Assembly: GCA_024644235.1 (NCBI GenBank)
Contig: JAHELJ010000002.1
Location: 148,425 to 212,424 of the forward strand
Direction: 5' to 3'
DNA: 64,000 nucleotides
Source of the DNA: Lewinellaceae bacterium
Lineage (GTDB): Bacteria; Bacteroidota; Bacteroidia; Chitinophagales; Saprospiraceae
The notes beneath the pieces are model-generated. The model was given only the letters and a program-made list of their open reading frames with translations. It was not told where the DNA came from and did no database searches. A program made the position numbers and the translations under genes. Shown here in pieces: positions 27,903-36,609 of this stretch. The number at the start of each line of letters is the position of its first letter. The first letter of the stretch is position 1.

Positions 27903-28793
27903 TCAATTCTTCTTACGGCCAAAGATATCTTTACTCTTAGTCTCCTCATTAAAGACAGGTTTGTCCCTGGGAGCCTCTGAAAGTATTTCGTGAAAGACCT
28001 TGGGAACATATTTCCATTTCCCACCGTCGAATTTAAAAGCACAATAGCTCCCATCTGGTACAAGTGCAACGGCCTCTGCCTGGTATGGACTCTTCATCGG
28101 AATCAGATGATCAAAAACGATCATTTGAAGTTCGCCATCATAGTTTAATCTCACACCCACATCGGATGAATATTGAAGAATGAAGCGATGAATTCCCTCA
28201 TGCCCGGGATACTCAAAAACAGGTGCTCCAAAGACAGGCATACCGTGATCATCGAAAGTGAGTACTTCCACCAGCTTTTGGCGCTGGTAGAGACTGAAGG
28301 CATTGTATCCAAACATTAGGTAATATCGATCATCCTCGTGGTCTACTTGCTTCAAATTGTAATAAACCGCTCCATACCAATTCTCTGCTGTCAGCTGCTC
28401 CTCCTTTGGCGAACGTATCGCATCTGAACCATCCCGCAGCACGATAGGATGCCGCTCATTATCACGTCTCTGCAGAATTCCATAATACCGATACTGATCC
28501 TCGTTAAGGAAAAGCTGGCCGGTGAATATCCGGAAACTACTATCTGCCGGGTACTGCACCGATATTCTTTGGATCGAATCGAAACCGATCTCAAATGAGC
28601 CATCCCGATCCAGTATTCGAAGTATTAAAGATTTGGTGTCCTCCATGGACTTCTGACGACTAATCATGTCTTCGTCCATCATCAAACTTTCTGTCGATAA
28701 ATGCAGGGAATCAAACAGATCGCTGATAGTCGTCTGACCTTTGAGATCAGTCCCAAAGTGTAGAGCTAAAAGACAAATTAGAGTCCGGATCAT
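27903..28793 (-). CDS. Secreted protein of unknown function
   Basis: 296 residues from ATG with a signal peptide (MIRTLICLLALHFG...KGQ). The mature chain is acidic at first, then beta-rich with many aromatic residues (YYNLKQVD, RYYLMFGYNAFSLYQRQ, HRFILQYSSD). A basic tail (SKDIFGRKKN) ends it. No catalytic motif was recognised; similar exported proteins are annotated as hypothetical in Bacteroidota. It lies between the VWA gene (85 bp upstream) and the esterase (23 bp downstream) and may be co-transcribed with both. Likely periplasmic. Confidence 0.72.
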   Translation of the reverse strand: MIRTLICLLALHFGTDLKGQTTISDLFDSLHLSTESLMMDEDMISRQKSMEDTKSLILRILDRDGSFEIGFDSIQRISVQYPADSSFRIFTGQLFLNEDQYRYYGILQRRDNERHPIVLRDGSDAIRSPKEEQLTAENWYGAVYYNLKQVDHEDDRYYLMFGYNAFSLYQRQKLVEVLTFDDHGMPVFGAPVFEYPGHEGIHRFILQYSSDVGVRLNYDGELQMIVFDHLIPMKSPYQAEAVALVPDGSYCAFKFDGGKWKYVPKVFHEILSEAPRDKPVFNEETKSKDIFGRKKN

Positions 28794-28878
28794 AACGCCA
28801 TTGGAGATTCTAAGATCCTTAACGCAAACCTCAAGCCAATCATTTTTATTCCCGCCGATTTAACAAGATCCTAAAAGA

Positions 28879-29976
28879 TCAATCACCTCTACGACGTCTG
28901 CCATCCTTATAATCCATAAATACAAACTCTCCCAATCCCGAGAGGTTTGAATAGAAAGCCTTACCATTATTGATCCTGGTAAATTGATCGACGAATTGAA
29001 CCAGATAGGGGTCTCTAGCAATCATAAAGGTAGTGATCGGAATATGCATCTTACGGAATCTTCCAGCCAACGCAAGGGTTCGGTTTATGATTTGTCGATC
29101 CAACCCAAAGCTATTCTTATAGTAGCGCTTACCTTTTCTGATGCAGGTGGGTTTACCATCGGTGATCATAAATACCTGCTTATTTGGGTTTCGCCTTTTG
29201 CGCAAGATCTTCATGGCCAGTTCCAATCCTGCTACTGTGTTGGTATGGTAGGGCCCCACTTGCAAATAGGGAAGGTCCTTAACCTCTACGGTCCAGGCGT
29301 CATCTCCAAAAACAAGAATATCAAGAGTATCTTTCGGATATCGTGTGGTGATATATTCTGATAGGGCGAGAGCAACCTTCTTTGCAGGGGTAATTCGATC
29401 CTCGCCATAAAGTATCATTGAGTGCGAGATATCTATCATCAAGACAGTGCTGACCTGGCTCTGATAAAATGTCTCCCTGACTTCCAGATCTTCACGCGAC
29501 ATCTTAAAATCGTCAAGGCCGTGATTGATCTGAGCATTCTTTAGAGATTCTGACAAAGCCAGGTTTTCCAGCTTGTCACCGAATTCATAAGGGCGCAGAT
29601 CCGAAGTATATTCATCACCCCTGCCGGTCGATTTTGTGCTGTGATTACCCCGCTGCGATTTTTGCACCGCACCAAAGATGTCATCTAAGGCTCTCCGGCG
29701 GATCTCCATTTCCATCTTTCGAGCCGGTCGAAATTTTCTGTCTTGATCTCCCTGTTGAATATACCCCTTGTCTATCAGATCCTGTATGAATTCGGCCATT
29801 CCGTACTCTGAATTGGTCAGGTCATACTCCTTGTCCAATTCTGTCAGCCAAGCCAATGCCTCTGCAACATCTCCCGAGGTATAGAGCAGCAAGTCCTGAA
29901 AAATTGAAAGCAATTTTTCGAAAGGAGTTTGACCCGATTGATCTGCTTCGAATTCACTGAATTGCCAGCCAAGCAT
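28879..29976 (-). CDS. VWA domain protein (CoxE/MoxR-partner type)
   Basis: About 365 residues starting at ATG 29976 (MLGWQFSEFEADQ). A start 22 codons earlier (30042) would overlap the upstream gene, and its added residues look non-coding. An N-terminal helical region carries TPFEKLLSIFQDLLLYTSGD. The C-terminal von Willebrand A domain has the MIDAS motif DISHS (in MIDISHSMI), a Thr in HTNTVAG and an Asp in MITDGKP. Such proteins usually pair with a MoxR AAA+ ATPase as a metal-dependent chaperone. No MoxR gene is in this window, so the partner must be encoded elsewhere. No signal peptide, so cytosolic. It lies 37 bp downstream of the peroxiredoxin-like gene. Confidence 0.88.
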   Translation of the reverse strand: MLGWQFSEFEADQSGQTPFEKLLSIFQDLLLYTSGDVAEALAWLTELDKEYDLTNSEYGMAEFIQDLIDKGYIQQGDQDRKFRPARKMEMEIRRRALDDIFGAVQKSQRGNHSTKSTGRGDEYTSDLRPYEFGDKLENLALSESLKNAQINHGLDDFKMSREDLEVRETFYQSQVSTVLMIDISHSMILYGEDRITPAKKVALALSEYITTRYPKDTLDILVFGDDAWTVEVKDLPYLQVGPYHTNTVAGLELAMKILRKRRNPNKQVFMITDGKPTCIRKGKRYYKNSFGLDRQIINRTLALAGRFRKMHIPITTFMIARDPYLVQFVDQFTRINNGKAFYSNLSGLGEFVFMDYKDGRRRRGD

Positions 29977-30013
29977 AGCTTGAGAATTGATTATAGTTAA
30001 AAGATACGATTCT

Positions 30014-30547
30014 TCAAATGGTGCAACAGGCTGCCAGATCAAAATAATCCGGTCGGTCTGATACCGTACGATGAATGTACTCTGCTACAACGTGACCTTT
30101 CTCGACGATAAATACTCCCGGCATTTGAAAAGAGTCGCCAAGCGAAGAACCACCGAATTGCTGAAATGTGACTCCCTGCTGAACACCTCGCACCAGAGTT
30201 CTAAGGCCGAAGAGTTGACTAATAGATCCCTTCGTCAGACCAAATTGACGGTAGAGCTCACAATCCGGATCAGCCAGGTGCCATACTTCATCCAAACCAT
30301 ACCTGGCCAACATGCCAGAGGCCACTTCATCTGCCTCCATATGAATCAAGACGAGCTTGACTCCCTTTCCCTCAATCTCTTGCTTCTGAGAAGAAATATC
30401 TCTCAGTGCTTCACGACAAAAAACACACCCCAAATGTCTGAGAAAAACTAACATGACCGGATGCTCCTGTGACAGATCCAAGATAGATCTCCCCTGATCT
30501 ATTTTGTAACGATCCAGCTCCGCCTTAGGTACTTGTATGGTTGTCAT
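30014..30547 (-). CDS. Peroxiredoxin-like (AhpC/TSA, PRXL2-type) protein
   Basis: 177 residues, thioredoxin fold. The redox site is C41-V-F-C44 in LRHLGCVFCREAL. The second strand block (GVKLVLIHMEADEVA) and RQFGLTKGSISQLFG match the AhpC-TSA_2 type of thioredoxin-fold proteins, and GVFIVEKGHVVAEYIHRT is the last sheet. Peroxide or disulfide reduction is the expected chemistry; the physiological substrate is unknown. No export signal was seen. It is co-directional with the downstream VWA gene and the upstream mdh gene. Confidence 0.83.
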   Translation of the reverse strand: MTTIQVPKAELDRYKIDQGRSILDLSQEHPVMLVFLRHLGCVFCREALRDISSQKQEIEGKGVKLVLIHMEADEVASGMLARYGLDEVWHLADPDCELYRQFGLTKGSISQLFGLRTLVRGVQQGVTFQQFGGSSLGDSFQMPGVFIVEKGHVVAEYIHRTVSDRPDYFDLAACCTI

Positions 30548-30616
30548 CGAAAGTACTTAACCAATATCAAAGCCGATTGTTCTAAAGATGTCCGAGAAAT
30601 CTTTGCAGAACAAGCG

Positions 30617-31549
30617 CTAAACATTCATGCCTTCAAAGACCTCGATCACCTGACGAACGTGAGATTCTGAAGTCTTCAGCAGAGCCATTTCTTCCTCATT
30701 CAGCTTCAGCTCAATGATTTGCTCTATCCCATTAATTCCAAGTTTAACCGGAACTCCCAGGAAGATTCCGTTGATTCCGTACTCTCCTTCCAGAAGCGCA
30801 CAGCAAGGAAATATTCTGTTTTCGTCCCTAACAATTGCTTCCACCATTTGAGCAGCTGCAGCTCCAGGCGCATACCATGCGGAAGTACCCATGAGCTTTA
30901 CCAATTCTCCTCCCCCCTTCTTCGTACGTTCGACAATGGCGTCCAGCTTATCGGTATCAATTAGTTCCGTGACCGGGATTCCAGCAACCGTTGTATAGCG
31001 GGGAAGTGGAACCATCGTATCGCCATGTCCTCCCATCAACACAGCCTGAATGTCCTTGGGAGATACATTTAGCTCAGATGCCAGAAATGCGCGATACCGG
31101 CCGGTATCAAGGATGCCTGCCATACCGAATACTCTTTTTGAACTTAGCCCCGACACTTGGTGAGCAGCAAATGTCATCACATCCAAGGGATTTGAAACAA
31201 CGATAATGATCGGATCAGATGAATGTTCAAGGATCGAGGTGGTAACAGATGTTACTATCTTGGCATTTGTTGAGATGAGGTCGTCCCGGCTCATTCCTGG
31301 TTTTCTGGGTATACCAGCCGTGATCACCACCACATCGGAGTCTGCCGTATCCTTATAGTCATCGCTGCCATGTAGTCGAGTGCTGTAATAATCTATCGGT
31401 GCTTGCTGCCAACTGTCCAATGCCTTACCTCTGGCTAGATCACCCACGATGTCCAACAAAACGACATCATTAACTACGTCCTTATGTGCCAATACATTGG
31501 CCACAGTAGCGCCTACATTTCCTGCACCTACCACAGTTATTTTGCTCAT
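30617..31549 (-). CDS. mdh: Malate dehydrogenase (LDH-like type)
   Basis: 310 residues; oxidises malate to oxaloacetate with NAD in the TCA cycle. The NAD fingerprint GAGNVGATVA is at residues 7-16; RKPGMSRDDL carries the substrate-binding Arg; the catalytic His is in GGHGDTMVPL. The substrate-specificity Arg stretch (IPRKPGMSR) indicates malate rather than lactate. A candidate -7 box lies 38-45 bp upstream. sucC, another TCA gene, lies ~1.9 kb further on the opposite strand. Confidence 0.96.
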   Translation of the reverse strand: MSKITVVGAGNVGATVANVLAHKDVVNDVVLLDIVGDLARGKALDSWQQAPIDYYSTRLHGSDDYKDTADSDVVVITAGIPRKPGMSRDDLISTNAKIVTSVTTSILEHSSDPIIIVVSNPLDVMTFAAHQVSGLSSKRVFGMAGILDTGRYRAFLASELNVSPKDIQAVLMGGHGDTMVPLPRYTTVAGIPVTELIDTDKLDAIVERTKKGGGELVKLMGTSAWYAPGAAAAQMVEAIVRDENRIFPCCALLEGEYGINGIFLGVPVKLGINGIEQIIELKLNEEEMALLKTSESHVRQVIEVFEGMNV

Positions 31550-31586
31550 GAAAACTTATCTTTTTTGGTTAGCAATTCAATCCCAA

Positions 31587-31594
31587 CAAATGTA
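31587..31594 (-). promoter_or_regulatory. Candidate Bacteroidota -7 box for mdh
   Basis: The minus strand reads TACATTTG, an exact TAnnTTTG match 38 bp before the mdh ATG. No TTG at the ideal spacing was found. Confidence 0.4.
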
Positions 31595-31799
31595 GAAAAT
31601 TTATCAAGGCTGGTCTGCTGATACTCGATGCTCAAGGGAACTGTAAAAAACAATGATAAGTATAGGTATTTTTATATTAAATGATTTTATAATATGTTTA
31701 CGAAACAAATTGACGAATTGGCTGTTTCACAATCGTCGTAAAAACGAGAAATTGATGTAAATCATGTGGCGTAGACTACCAAATCGGCATGATTTTGCG

Positions 31800-31829
31800 T
31801 TGACTTTATTAGTAAATTGGCTAACTTTG
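31800..31829 (+). promoter_or_regulatory. Bacteroidota promoter before the M43 protease gene
   Basis: TTG (31800-31802), a 19-bp spacer, then TAACTTTG (31822-31829). Both elements and the spacing fit the TTG/TAnnTTTG consensus. The ATG is at 31840, so the transcript would have a leader of only a few bases. This is the best promoter match seen in the window. The rest of 31550-31799 is AT-rich and holds nothing recognisable. Confidence 0.55.
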
Positions 31830-31839
31830 AAGGTTTGAG

Positions 31840-33339
31840 ATGAGAAATCGAATTTGGATACTTAGTTTAGTACTTCTCTGGGCATTAGGGATTGAGGCTC
31901 AGATAGATGTAGCATCGCAGCGTTGTGCCACTCCAGCTCATTTCACCCCATGGCTTGCTGATTATTTGGAGAATCCAAGCAAACGCTCGCCTGCCCGCAA
32001 TGCCGAAGAAATAATCTATTTGCCTCTTGCCGTGCACACGGTAGCCGACAACAATGGTGATGGACACTACCCCACTACCAAGATTTTCGAGTCGATTTGC
32101 CAGTTAAACGATGACTTTCTACCCTACAACATTCAGTTCTATCTGGATGGCGACATCAACCGAATAAACCGCTCCATCTATTACGAACATGACAATTTTT
32201 CGGATGGCTTCAAGATGATGCAGTCAAACAAGAAATCTTTAGCCATTAATCTATTTATAGTGAATAGTGCGCCCAGCAATGCCTGTGGTTATTGGCACCC
32301 AAGTGCCGATGGCATTGCCGTCATTAAAAATTGCATGGGGAAAAGCGGCCACACACTTACCCATGAAGTTGGTCATTGGCTATCCCTTCCACACCCTTTT
32401 CATGGCTGGGAAGGCAAAACTTATGATCCGGATAAGGAAACACCTCTCTATCATGGAATCAATGGACAGGATACTCTGTTTGTGGAAAGTGTGGGAGGTG
32501 ACAACTGTGATCGTGCCGCTGACAAATTTTGCGATACCCCTCCGGATTACCTTAGTCTGGGTTGGAGTTGTAATTCGGAGAATCTCAGTGGAACCATTCT
32601 CACCGATCCCAATGGACAGACCTTCCGTTCAGATGGCAGAAACTACATGTCTTACTCTTCCGATGCATGCCAAACTCAGTTTTCACCAGATCAGGCAGAT
32701 GCTATGCGAGCATACGCTGATTTCGCCAAGAGTTTTTACATAAATAAGGATCCCCTGATACAAGATGTTTTTACCGATCCGGTGCTCCAGGTATACCCCA
32801 ATCCAGGTGAGCAGCTTCATTACGAAAATATTGAGTTGGAGTGGGAGCACCATGTCAATGCGACGCACTACCTGGTGCAGATTAGCCGATTTAGCTTTTT
32901 TGCCTCGGTTGATTATGAGTTCTTAGTCGAATCAAACATAGCTCAGGTTGGCACTCTTCCGGTGGATAAGAATTTTTATTGGCGAGTTCAACCGTTTAAT
33001 GCCTTTGACGTCTGTGGCGATTTTACAGATATGGGTGGTTTTGCCACTTTTGATGTGACTGATATTGAAGAAGTTGCTCCCTCCAATTTTGTGGAAGTTT
33101 ATCCGACCTATGTGACCATATCCCGGCCTGAGGTAAATCTTGCCTTTGCTTTTCGTGATATCCTGCAAACAGATCTCTCGTTGTACAACAGTGCCGGTCA
33201 GATCGTCAAACATGATAGATTGCCAAATCCTGGCCACTCACTCCACCAGCTTGATGTTTCTAGTTTGAGTGCGGGCATGTACTTTCTAAAGATTGCTACT
33301 TCGAAAGGTGTCCTCATCAAGAAGATATCGGTTCAATAA
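31840..33339 (+). CDS. M43 family (cytophagalysin-like) metalloprotease with T9SS sorting domain
   Basis: 499 residues. A signal peptide ends near residue 21 (EAQ). The zinc site is HEVGHWLSLPH (H175, H179, H185), the extended HExxHxxGxxH-type metzincin motif but with Ser where Gly is usual. The Met-turn is NYMSYSSDAC (M270). Cys-rich stretches (DNCDRAADKFCDTPPD) are typical of the family and may bind calcium. About 310-400 looks like a fibronectin-type beta-sandwich (IELEWEHHVNATHYLVQIS). The last ~85 residues are a T9SS type A domain (VEVYPTYVTIS ... SAGMYFLKIATS). A secreted, surface-acting endoprotease. It precedes sucC with a 120 bp gap, so probably monocistronic. Confidence 0.93.
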   Translation: MRNRIWILSLVLLWALGIEAQIDVASQRCATPAHFTPWLADYLENPSKRSPARNAEEIIYLPLAVHTVADNNGDGHYPTTKIFESICQLNDDFLPYNIQFYLDGDINRINRSIYYEHDNFSDGFKMMQSNKKSLAINLFIVNSAPSNACGYWHPSADGIAVIKNCMGKSGHTLTHEVGHWLSLPHPFHGWEGKTYDPDKETPLYHGINGQDTLFVESVGGDNCDRAADKFCDTPPDYLSLGWSCNSENLSGTILTDPNGQTFRSDGRNYMSYSSDACQTQFSPDQADAMRAYADFAKSFYINKDPLIQDVFTDPVLQVYPNPGEQLHYENIELEWEHHVNATHYLVQISRFSFFASVDYEFLVESNIAQVGTLPVDKNFYWRVQPFNAFDVCGDFTDMGGFATFDVTDIEEVAPSNFVEVYPTYVTISRPEVNLAFAFRDILQTDLSLYNSAGQIVKHDRLPNPGHSLHQLDVSSLSAGMYFLKIATSKGVLIKKISVQ

Positions 33340-33463
33340 CCCGATTTTCTTAAAGACATTAAATAGTAGGAATTCTCCAAATCACAGGTCTGCTTTTAGG
33401 GCTACAAGTGTATCAAACAGCCTGTAAAAAATTGCTACTTTTATCGCCGTTAAAAGCTAAATG

Positions 33464-34666
33464 ATGAACCTACACGAGTACCAGGGAAAATCGCTTTTGA
33501 AGAGCTTCGGTGTGGCCATTCAGGAAGGTCATGTTGCCACCGATGTGGAAGAAGCCGTAGCGGCCTTTAGAAAACTGCAGGCGGATACAGGAACTGAATT
33601 TGCCGTAATCAAGGCCCAGATCCACGCAGGTGGCCGGGGAAAGGGTGGTGGTGTGAAACTTGCCAAGAACCTTGAAGAAGTGAAAGAGCATGCCGGCAAT
33701 ATCCTTGGCATGATGCTGAAAACACCTCAGACTCCGGGTGGCTTGGATGGCCCTGGAAAACTTGTCCGGAAGATTATCGTTGCAGAAGATGCCTATGCGC
33801 CAGATTTTGATGCGTGCAAAGAGTATTACGTCTCTATATTGACGGACCGGGAAAAGAAGAGGAATGTCGTCATCTATTCTACCGAGGGAGGTATCGATAT
33901 CGAAGCTGTTGCAGAGCAGACTCCACACCTGGTGCACAAGGAATACGTCGATCCGGGTGCAGGACTTCTAGCTTTTCAAGCTAGAAAGATATCGTTCAAT
34001 CTTGGTCTTGAAGGAAAGGCTTTCAAAGAGATGTCGAGATTCATCGCATCCTTGTATAAAGCATTCGTCAGCAGCGATGCTACCCTGTTTGAGATCAACC
34101 CATGCTTGAAAACAGCTGATGATCGAATCGTAGCTGTTGATTGTAAGGTGTCAATAGATGACAACGCCTTGTACCGTCATAAAGATCTGGCGGAAATGAG
34201 AGACCTTGATGAGGAAGATCCGACTGAGGTGGAAGCAAAGAATTTCGATCTCAGCTACGTGAAGCTGGATGGTAATGTGGGATGTATGGTGAATGGAGCA
34301 GGCCTGGCTATGGCTACCATGGATATCATCAAGCTATCCGGAGGTGAACCTGCCAACTTCCTGGATGTGGGTGGAACTGCTGATGCAGACCGGGTGGAGA
34401 AAGGATTTCGAATTATTCTTAAAGACCCTAACGTGAAGGCAATTTTGATCAATATATTTGGAGGAATTGTTCGTTGTGATCGAGTGGCCAACGGTGTGGT
34501 ACAAGCCTATAAAAATATTGGCAATATCGAGGTTCCGATCATAGTTCGACTTCAGGGAACAAATGCAGATAAGGCGAAAGAGATCATTGATCACTCGGGA
34601 CTCAAGGTACGATCCGCCATCCAGCTGAAAGAAGCTGCAGACCTGGTTGCTGAGGTCCTTTCATAG
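33464..34666 (+). CDS. sucC: Succinyl-CoA ligase (ADP-forming) beta subunit
   Basis: 400 residues from the second of two adjacent ATGs ([17 protein letters not shown], the conserved N-terminus). The ATP-grasp domain has [20 protein letters not shown] near the start. The CoA-ligase domain has [19 protein letters not shown], and [16 protein letters not shown] is the family signature. It forms succinate and ATP from succinyl-CoA with the alpha subunit SucD, whose gene is not in this window. A near-consensus -7 element (TACTTTTA, 33436-33443) precedes it. xseA follows 17 bp downstream. Confidence 0.97.
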   Translation: MNLHEYQGKSLLKSFGVAIQEGHVATDVEEAVAAFRKLQADTGTEFAVIKAQIHAGGRGKGGGVKLAKNLEEVKEHAGNILGMMLKTPQTPGGLDGPGKLVRKIIVAEDAYAPDFDACKEYYVSILTDREKKRNVVIYSTEGGIDIEAVAEQTPHLVHKEYVDPGAGLLAFQARKISFNLGLEGKAFKEMSRFIASLYKAFVSSDATLFEINPCLKTADDRIVAVDCKVSIDDNALYRHKDLAEMRDLDEEDPTEVEAKNFDLSYVKLDGNVGCMVNGAGLAMATMDIIKLSGGEPANFLDVGGTADADRVEKGFRIILKDPNVKAILINIFGGIVRCDRVANGVVQAYKNIGNIEVPIIVRLQGTNADKAKEIIDHSGLKVRSAIQLKEAADLVAEVLS

Positions 34667-34683
34667 CATTTTGGCACCACAGT

Positions 34684-35943
34684 GTGACCAAAGAAAACAT
34701 TGATTACTTGACTGCGTATTCATTACTCGAGTTGAACACCTACCTCAAGAGGGTGCTGGTACTCAACTTTGATGAACCACTTTGGGTGAGGGCCGAAATC
34801 ATGCAAGTCAAAACGCATCGAGGCCATACCTACATTGACCTGGTCGAAAAGGCTGCCGATGGTGAACATGTTCAGGCTCAGGCGTCTGCGATTCTCTGGT
34901 CGAGACAGAGAAAGGTGCTGGAAAGTAAGTTGAATCAGAACTTGGATGATTGGTTGACTGAAGGTGCAGAAATCTCATTTCTGGTTGAGGTTCAATTTCA
35001 CGAAATACATGGATTAGCATTTCATGTCATTGATGTCGATCCGGCCTATACCCTTGGCAAGCTGGAACTGCAAAGGCAGGAGGCTCTTGACAAACTGAGA
35101 CTTGAGAAGCTTCTTGATCAGAACAAGAAATGCCAATTGCCCGACGTGATTCAAAAGTTGGCAGTAATCAGCAGTGATGCCGCCTCCGGATACCAGGATT
35201 TTTTACAACAGCTAAGGGAAAACGCGTTTGGATATGCTTTCGATCTTCACTTGTATTCCAACGCCATGCAAGGCTTGCAAACAGAAAAAGAGTTGTCGGA
35301 AAACCTCAGACAAATTAGAGCGCAAAATTATTTTGACTGTGTAGTAGTCATCCGCGGTGGAGGGTCCCGTATCGATCTTAGTGCATTTGATGCATATGGA
35401 GTAGCCCGCGAAATCGCTCAATGCCCAATACCGGTGTTGACAGGAATTGGCCATGAAACGGATACAACCTTGGCCGATCTTGTTGCGCATCGGGCCTTTA
35501 AGACCCCTACTGCAGCTGCAGCTTTTGTAGTTGATCGAAATGCAGTCTATGAAAACACTTTCCTGGAAAAATTTCATCACGTAGAGCAGTTGACAGGATA
35601 TTTACTGCAAAGGGAATCATTGCAGCTGAAGAATCAAGAAAATTCACTTAGATATCTTCCTGCTGAAGTATTGGGTCGAGCCCAATCGGAATTGGACAGG
35701 ACTAAAAAAGTTGTAGACTTGCTCATTGATCAGAGACTCGATAGTGAAAAAAGCCAGATTGAAAAAGTGGCCACTCATCTGGCGGCTTTGCACCACCACT
35801 CTGTATTGAATCGAGGCTACACACTCACTACCTTAGAGGGACGGATAGTCCGATCATCTGCTCAAATCAAAAAAGGTAATTCTATAAAAACCCGGTTTAA
35901 GGATGGTGTCATCACCAGCAAAGTTGAAGCCCAACATGATTAA
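34684..35943 (+). CDS. xseA: Exodeoxyribonuclease VII large subunit
   Basis: 419 residues from GTG 34684. An N-terminal OB fold (LWVRAEIMQVKTHRGHTYIDL) binds DNA. The catalytic domain has VVIRGGGSRIDLSAFD and GIGHETDTTLADLVAHRAF, the XseA signatures, followed by TPTAAAAFVV. The C-terminal coiled region binds XseB. It degrades single-stranded DNA in either direction and limits recombination and mutagenic intermediates. xseB starts 2 bp after the stop, so the subunits are translated together. The upstream neighbour sucC is 17 bp away, so the set may be one transcript. Confidence 0.96.
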   Translation: MTKENIDYLTAYSLLELNTYLKRVLVLNFDEPLWVRAEIMQVKTHRGHTYIDLVEKAADGEHVQAQASAILWSRQRKVLESKLNQNLDDWLTEGAEISFLVEVQFHEIHGLAFHVIDVDPAYTLGKLELQRQEALDKLRLEKLLDQNKKCQLPDVIQKLAVISSDAASGYQDFLQQLRENAFGYAFDLHLYSNAMQGLQTEKELSENLRQIRAQNYFDCVVVIRGGGSRIDLSAFDAYGVAREIAQCPIPVLTGIGHETDTTLADLVAHRAFKTPTAAAAFVVDRNAVYENTFLEKFHHVEQLTGYLLQRESLQLKNQENSLRYLPAEVLGRAQSELDRTKKVVDLLIDQRLDSEKSQIEKVATHLAALHHHSVLNRGYTLTTLEGRIVRSSAQIKKGNSIKTRFKDGVITSKVEAQHD

Positions 35944-35945
35944 GC

Positions 35946-36140
35946 ATGGATGAATTATTGAACATTTCCTACAGAGATGCCATGGATCAACTCGACAAGA
36001 TTATCCAGGATCTGGAAAATGGAGCGATAGAGATCGATGAATTGGACTCAACCATGGAGCGGGCACAAGCCCTCTTGGCTTACTGCCAAGAAAAACTGCG
36101 GAAAATCGAATCTAAAATAGAGCGGTCGAAGAGTGTCTGA
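35946..36140 (+). CDS. xseB: Exodeoxyribonuclease VII small subunit
   Basis: 64 residues, all helical, the expected size. The conserved block SYRDAMDQLDKIIQDLENG is followed by the Leu-rich second helix (AQALLAYCQEKLRKIESKIE). Several XseB copies wrap around each XseA to form the nuclease. It directly follows xseA. A hairpin with a T-tract overlaps its stop codon. Confidence 0.95.
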   Translation: MDELLNISYRDAMDQLDKIIQDLENGAIEIDELDSTMERAQALLAYCQEKLRKIESKIERSKSV

Positions 36141-36163
36141 AGAATCATAAAAGATGCTTCTTT
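36139..36163 (+). terminator. Hairpin with short T-tract after xseB
   Basis: GAAG-A-ATC (36139-36146) pairs with GAT-G-CTTC (36153-36160) with one mismatch and a 6-nt loop, followed by TTT. The left arm starts inside the xseB stop codon. Would close sucC-xseA-xseB. Confidence 0.4.
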
Positions 36164-36181
36164 GTCAATAGACTGTTCACC

Positions 36182-36514
36182 TTAATCAGGGTGGGCTTCA
36201 TTGAATCTAGCAACGACAACAGTGGTAGATGAAAATTCATCCCTACTTGAACAAGTCTCCAATCTCAGAGTGTGCGACTCCCTAATCAACTTCCTAAGTG
36301 GATTTTGTTCATCAGGCTGAAGTTGGATTACAGGATTTGGAAGTGAATGCTCAATACCAGATTGACCAACGGCAGATATGGTACTCACTAATAATAATGC
36401 AAAAGTCAAGCCTGCAATTCGAGCACTACAAGCTAGTATGCGGTCATCTGGCATTAAATTGTATTTCTGTAAAAGTGGCCGGGCAACAACCAGGCATAAG
36501 GTGGTAAGAATCAT
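36182..36514 (-). CDS. Possible small exported protein
   Basis: Open frame of 110 codons in an otherwise empty 470 bp gap. From an internal Met (residue 21) it has a plausible signal peptide: RIAGLTFALLLVSTISAVGQS. The rest is 60 polar residues (HSLPNPVIQLQPDEQNPLRK) with no recognised motif. There is no good ribosome binding site or obvious promoter. It may be a real small periplasmic protein or a chance frame. Confidence 0.35.
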   Translation of the reverse strand: MILTTLCLVVARPLLQKYNLMPDDRILACSARIAGLTFALLLVSTISAVGQSGIEHSLPNPVIQLQPDEQNPLRKLIRESHTLRLETCSSRDEFSSTTVVVARFNEAHPD

Positions 36515-36563
36515 GATGATTTGATTTGAATCATTTGACTCTTTATTTCTTGATCGCCTAATT

Positions 36564-36588
36564 GGTTACCTGACAAGCGTAGGTAACC
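36564..36588. repeat. Perfect inverted repeat downstream of fhs
   Basis: GGTTACCT (36564-36571) and AGGTAACC (36581-36588) form an 8-bp stem with a 9-nt loop, 21 bp after the fhs stop codon in the direction of its transcription. There is no U-tract, so a terminator is uncertain. Confidence 0.4.
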
Positions 36589-36609
36589 CCGGTTGCTGAT
36601 GCCTGGTTA

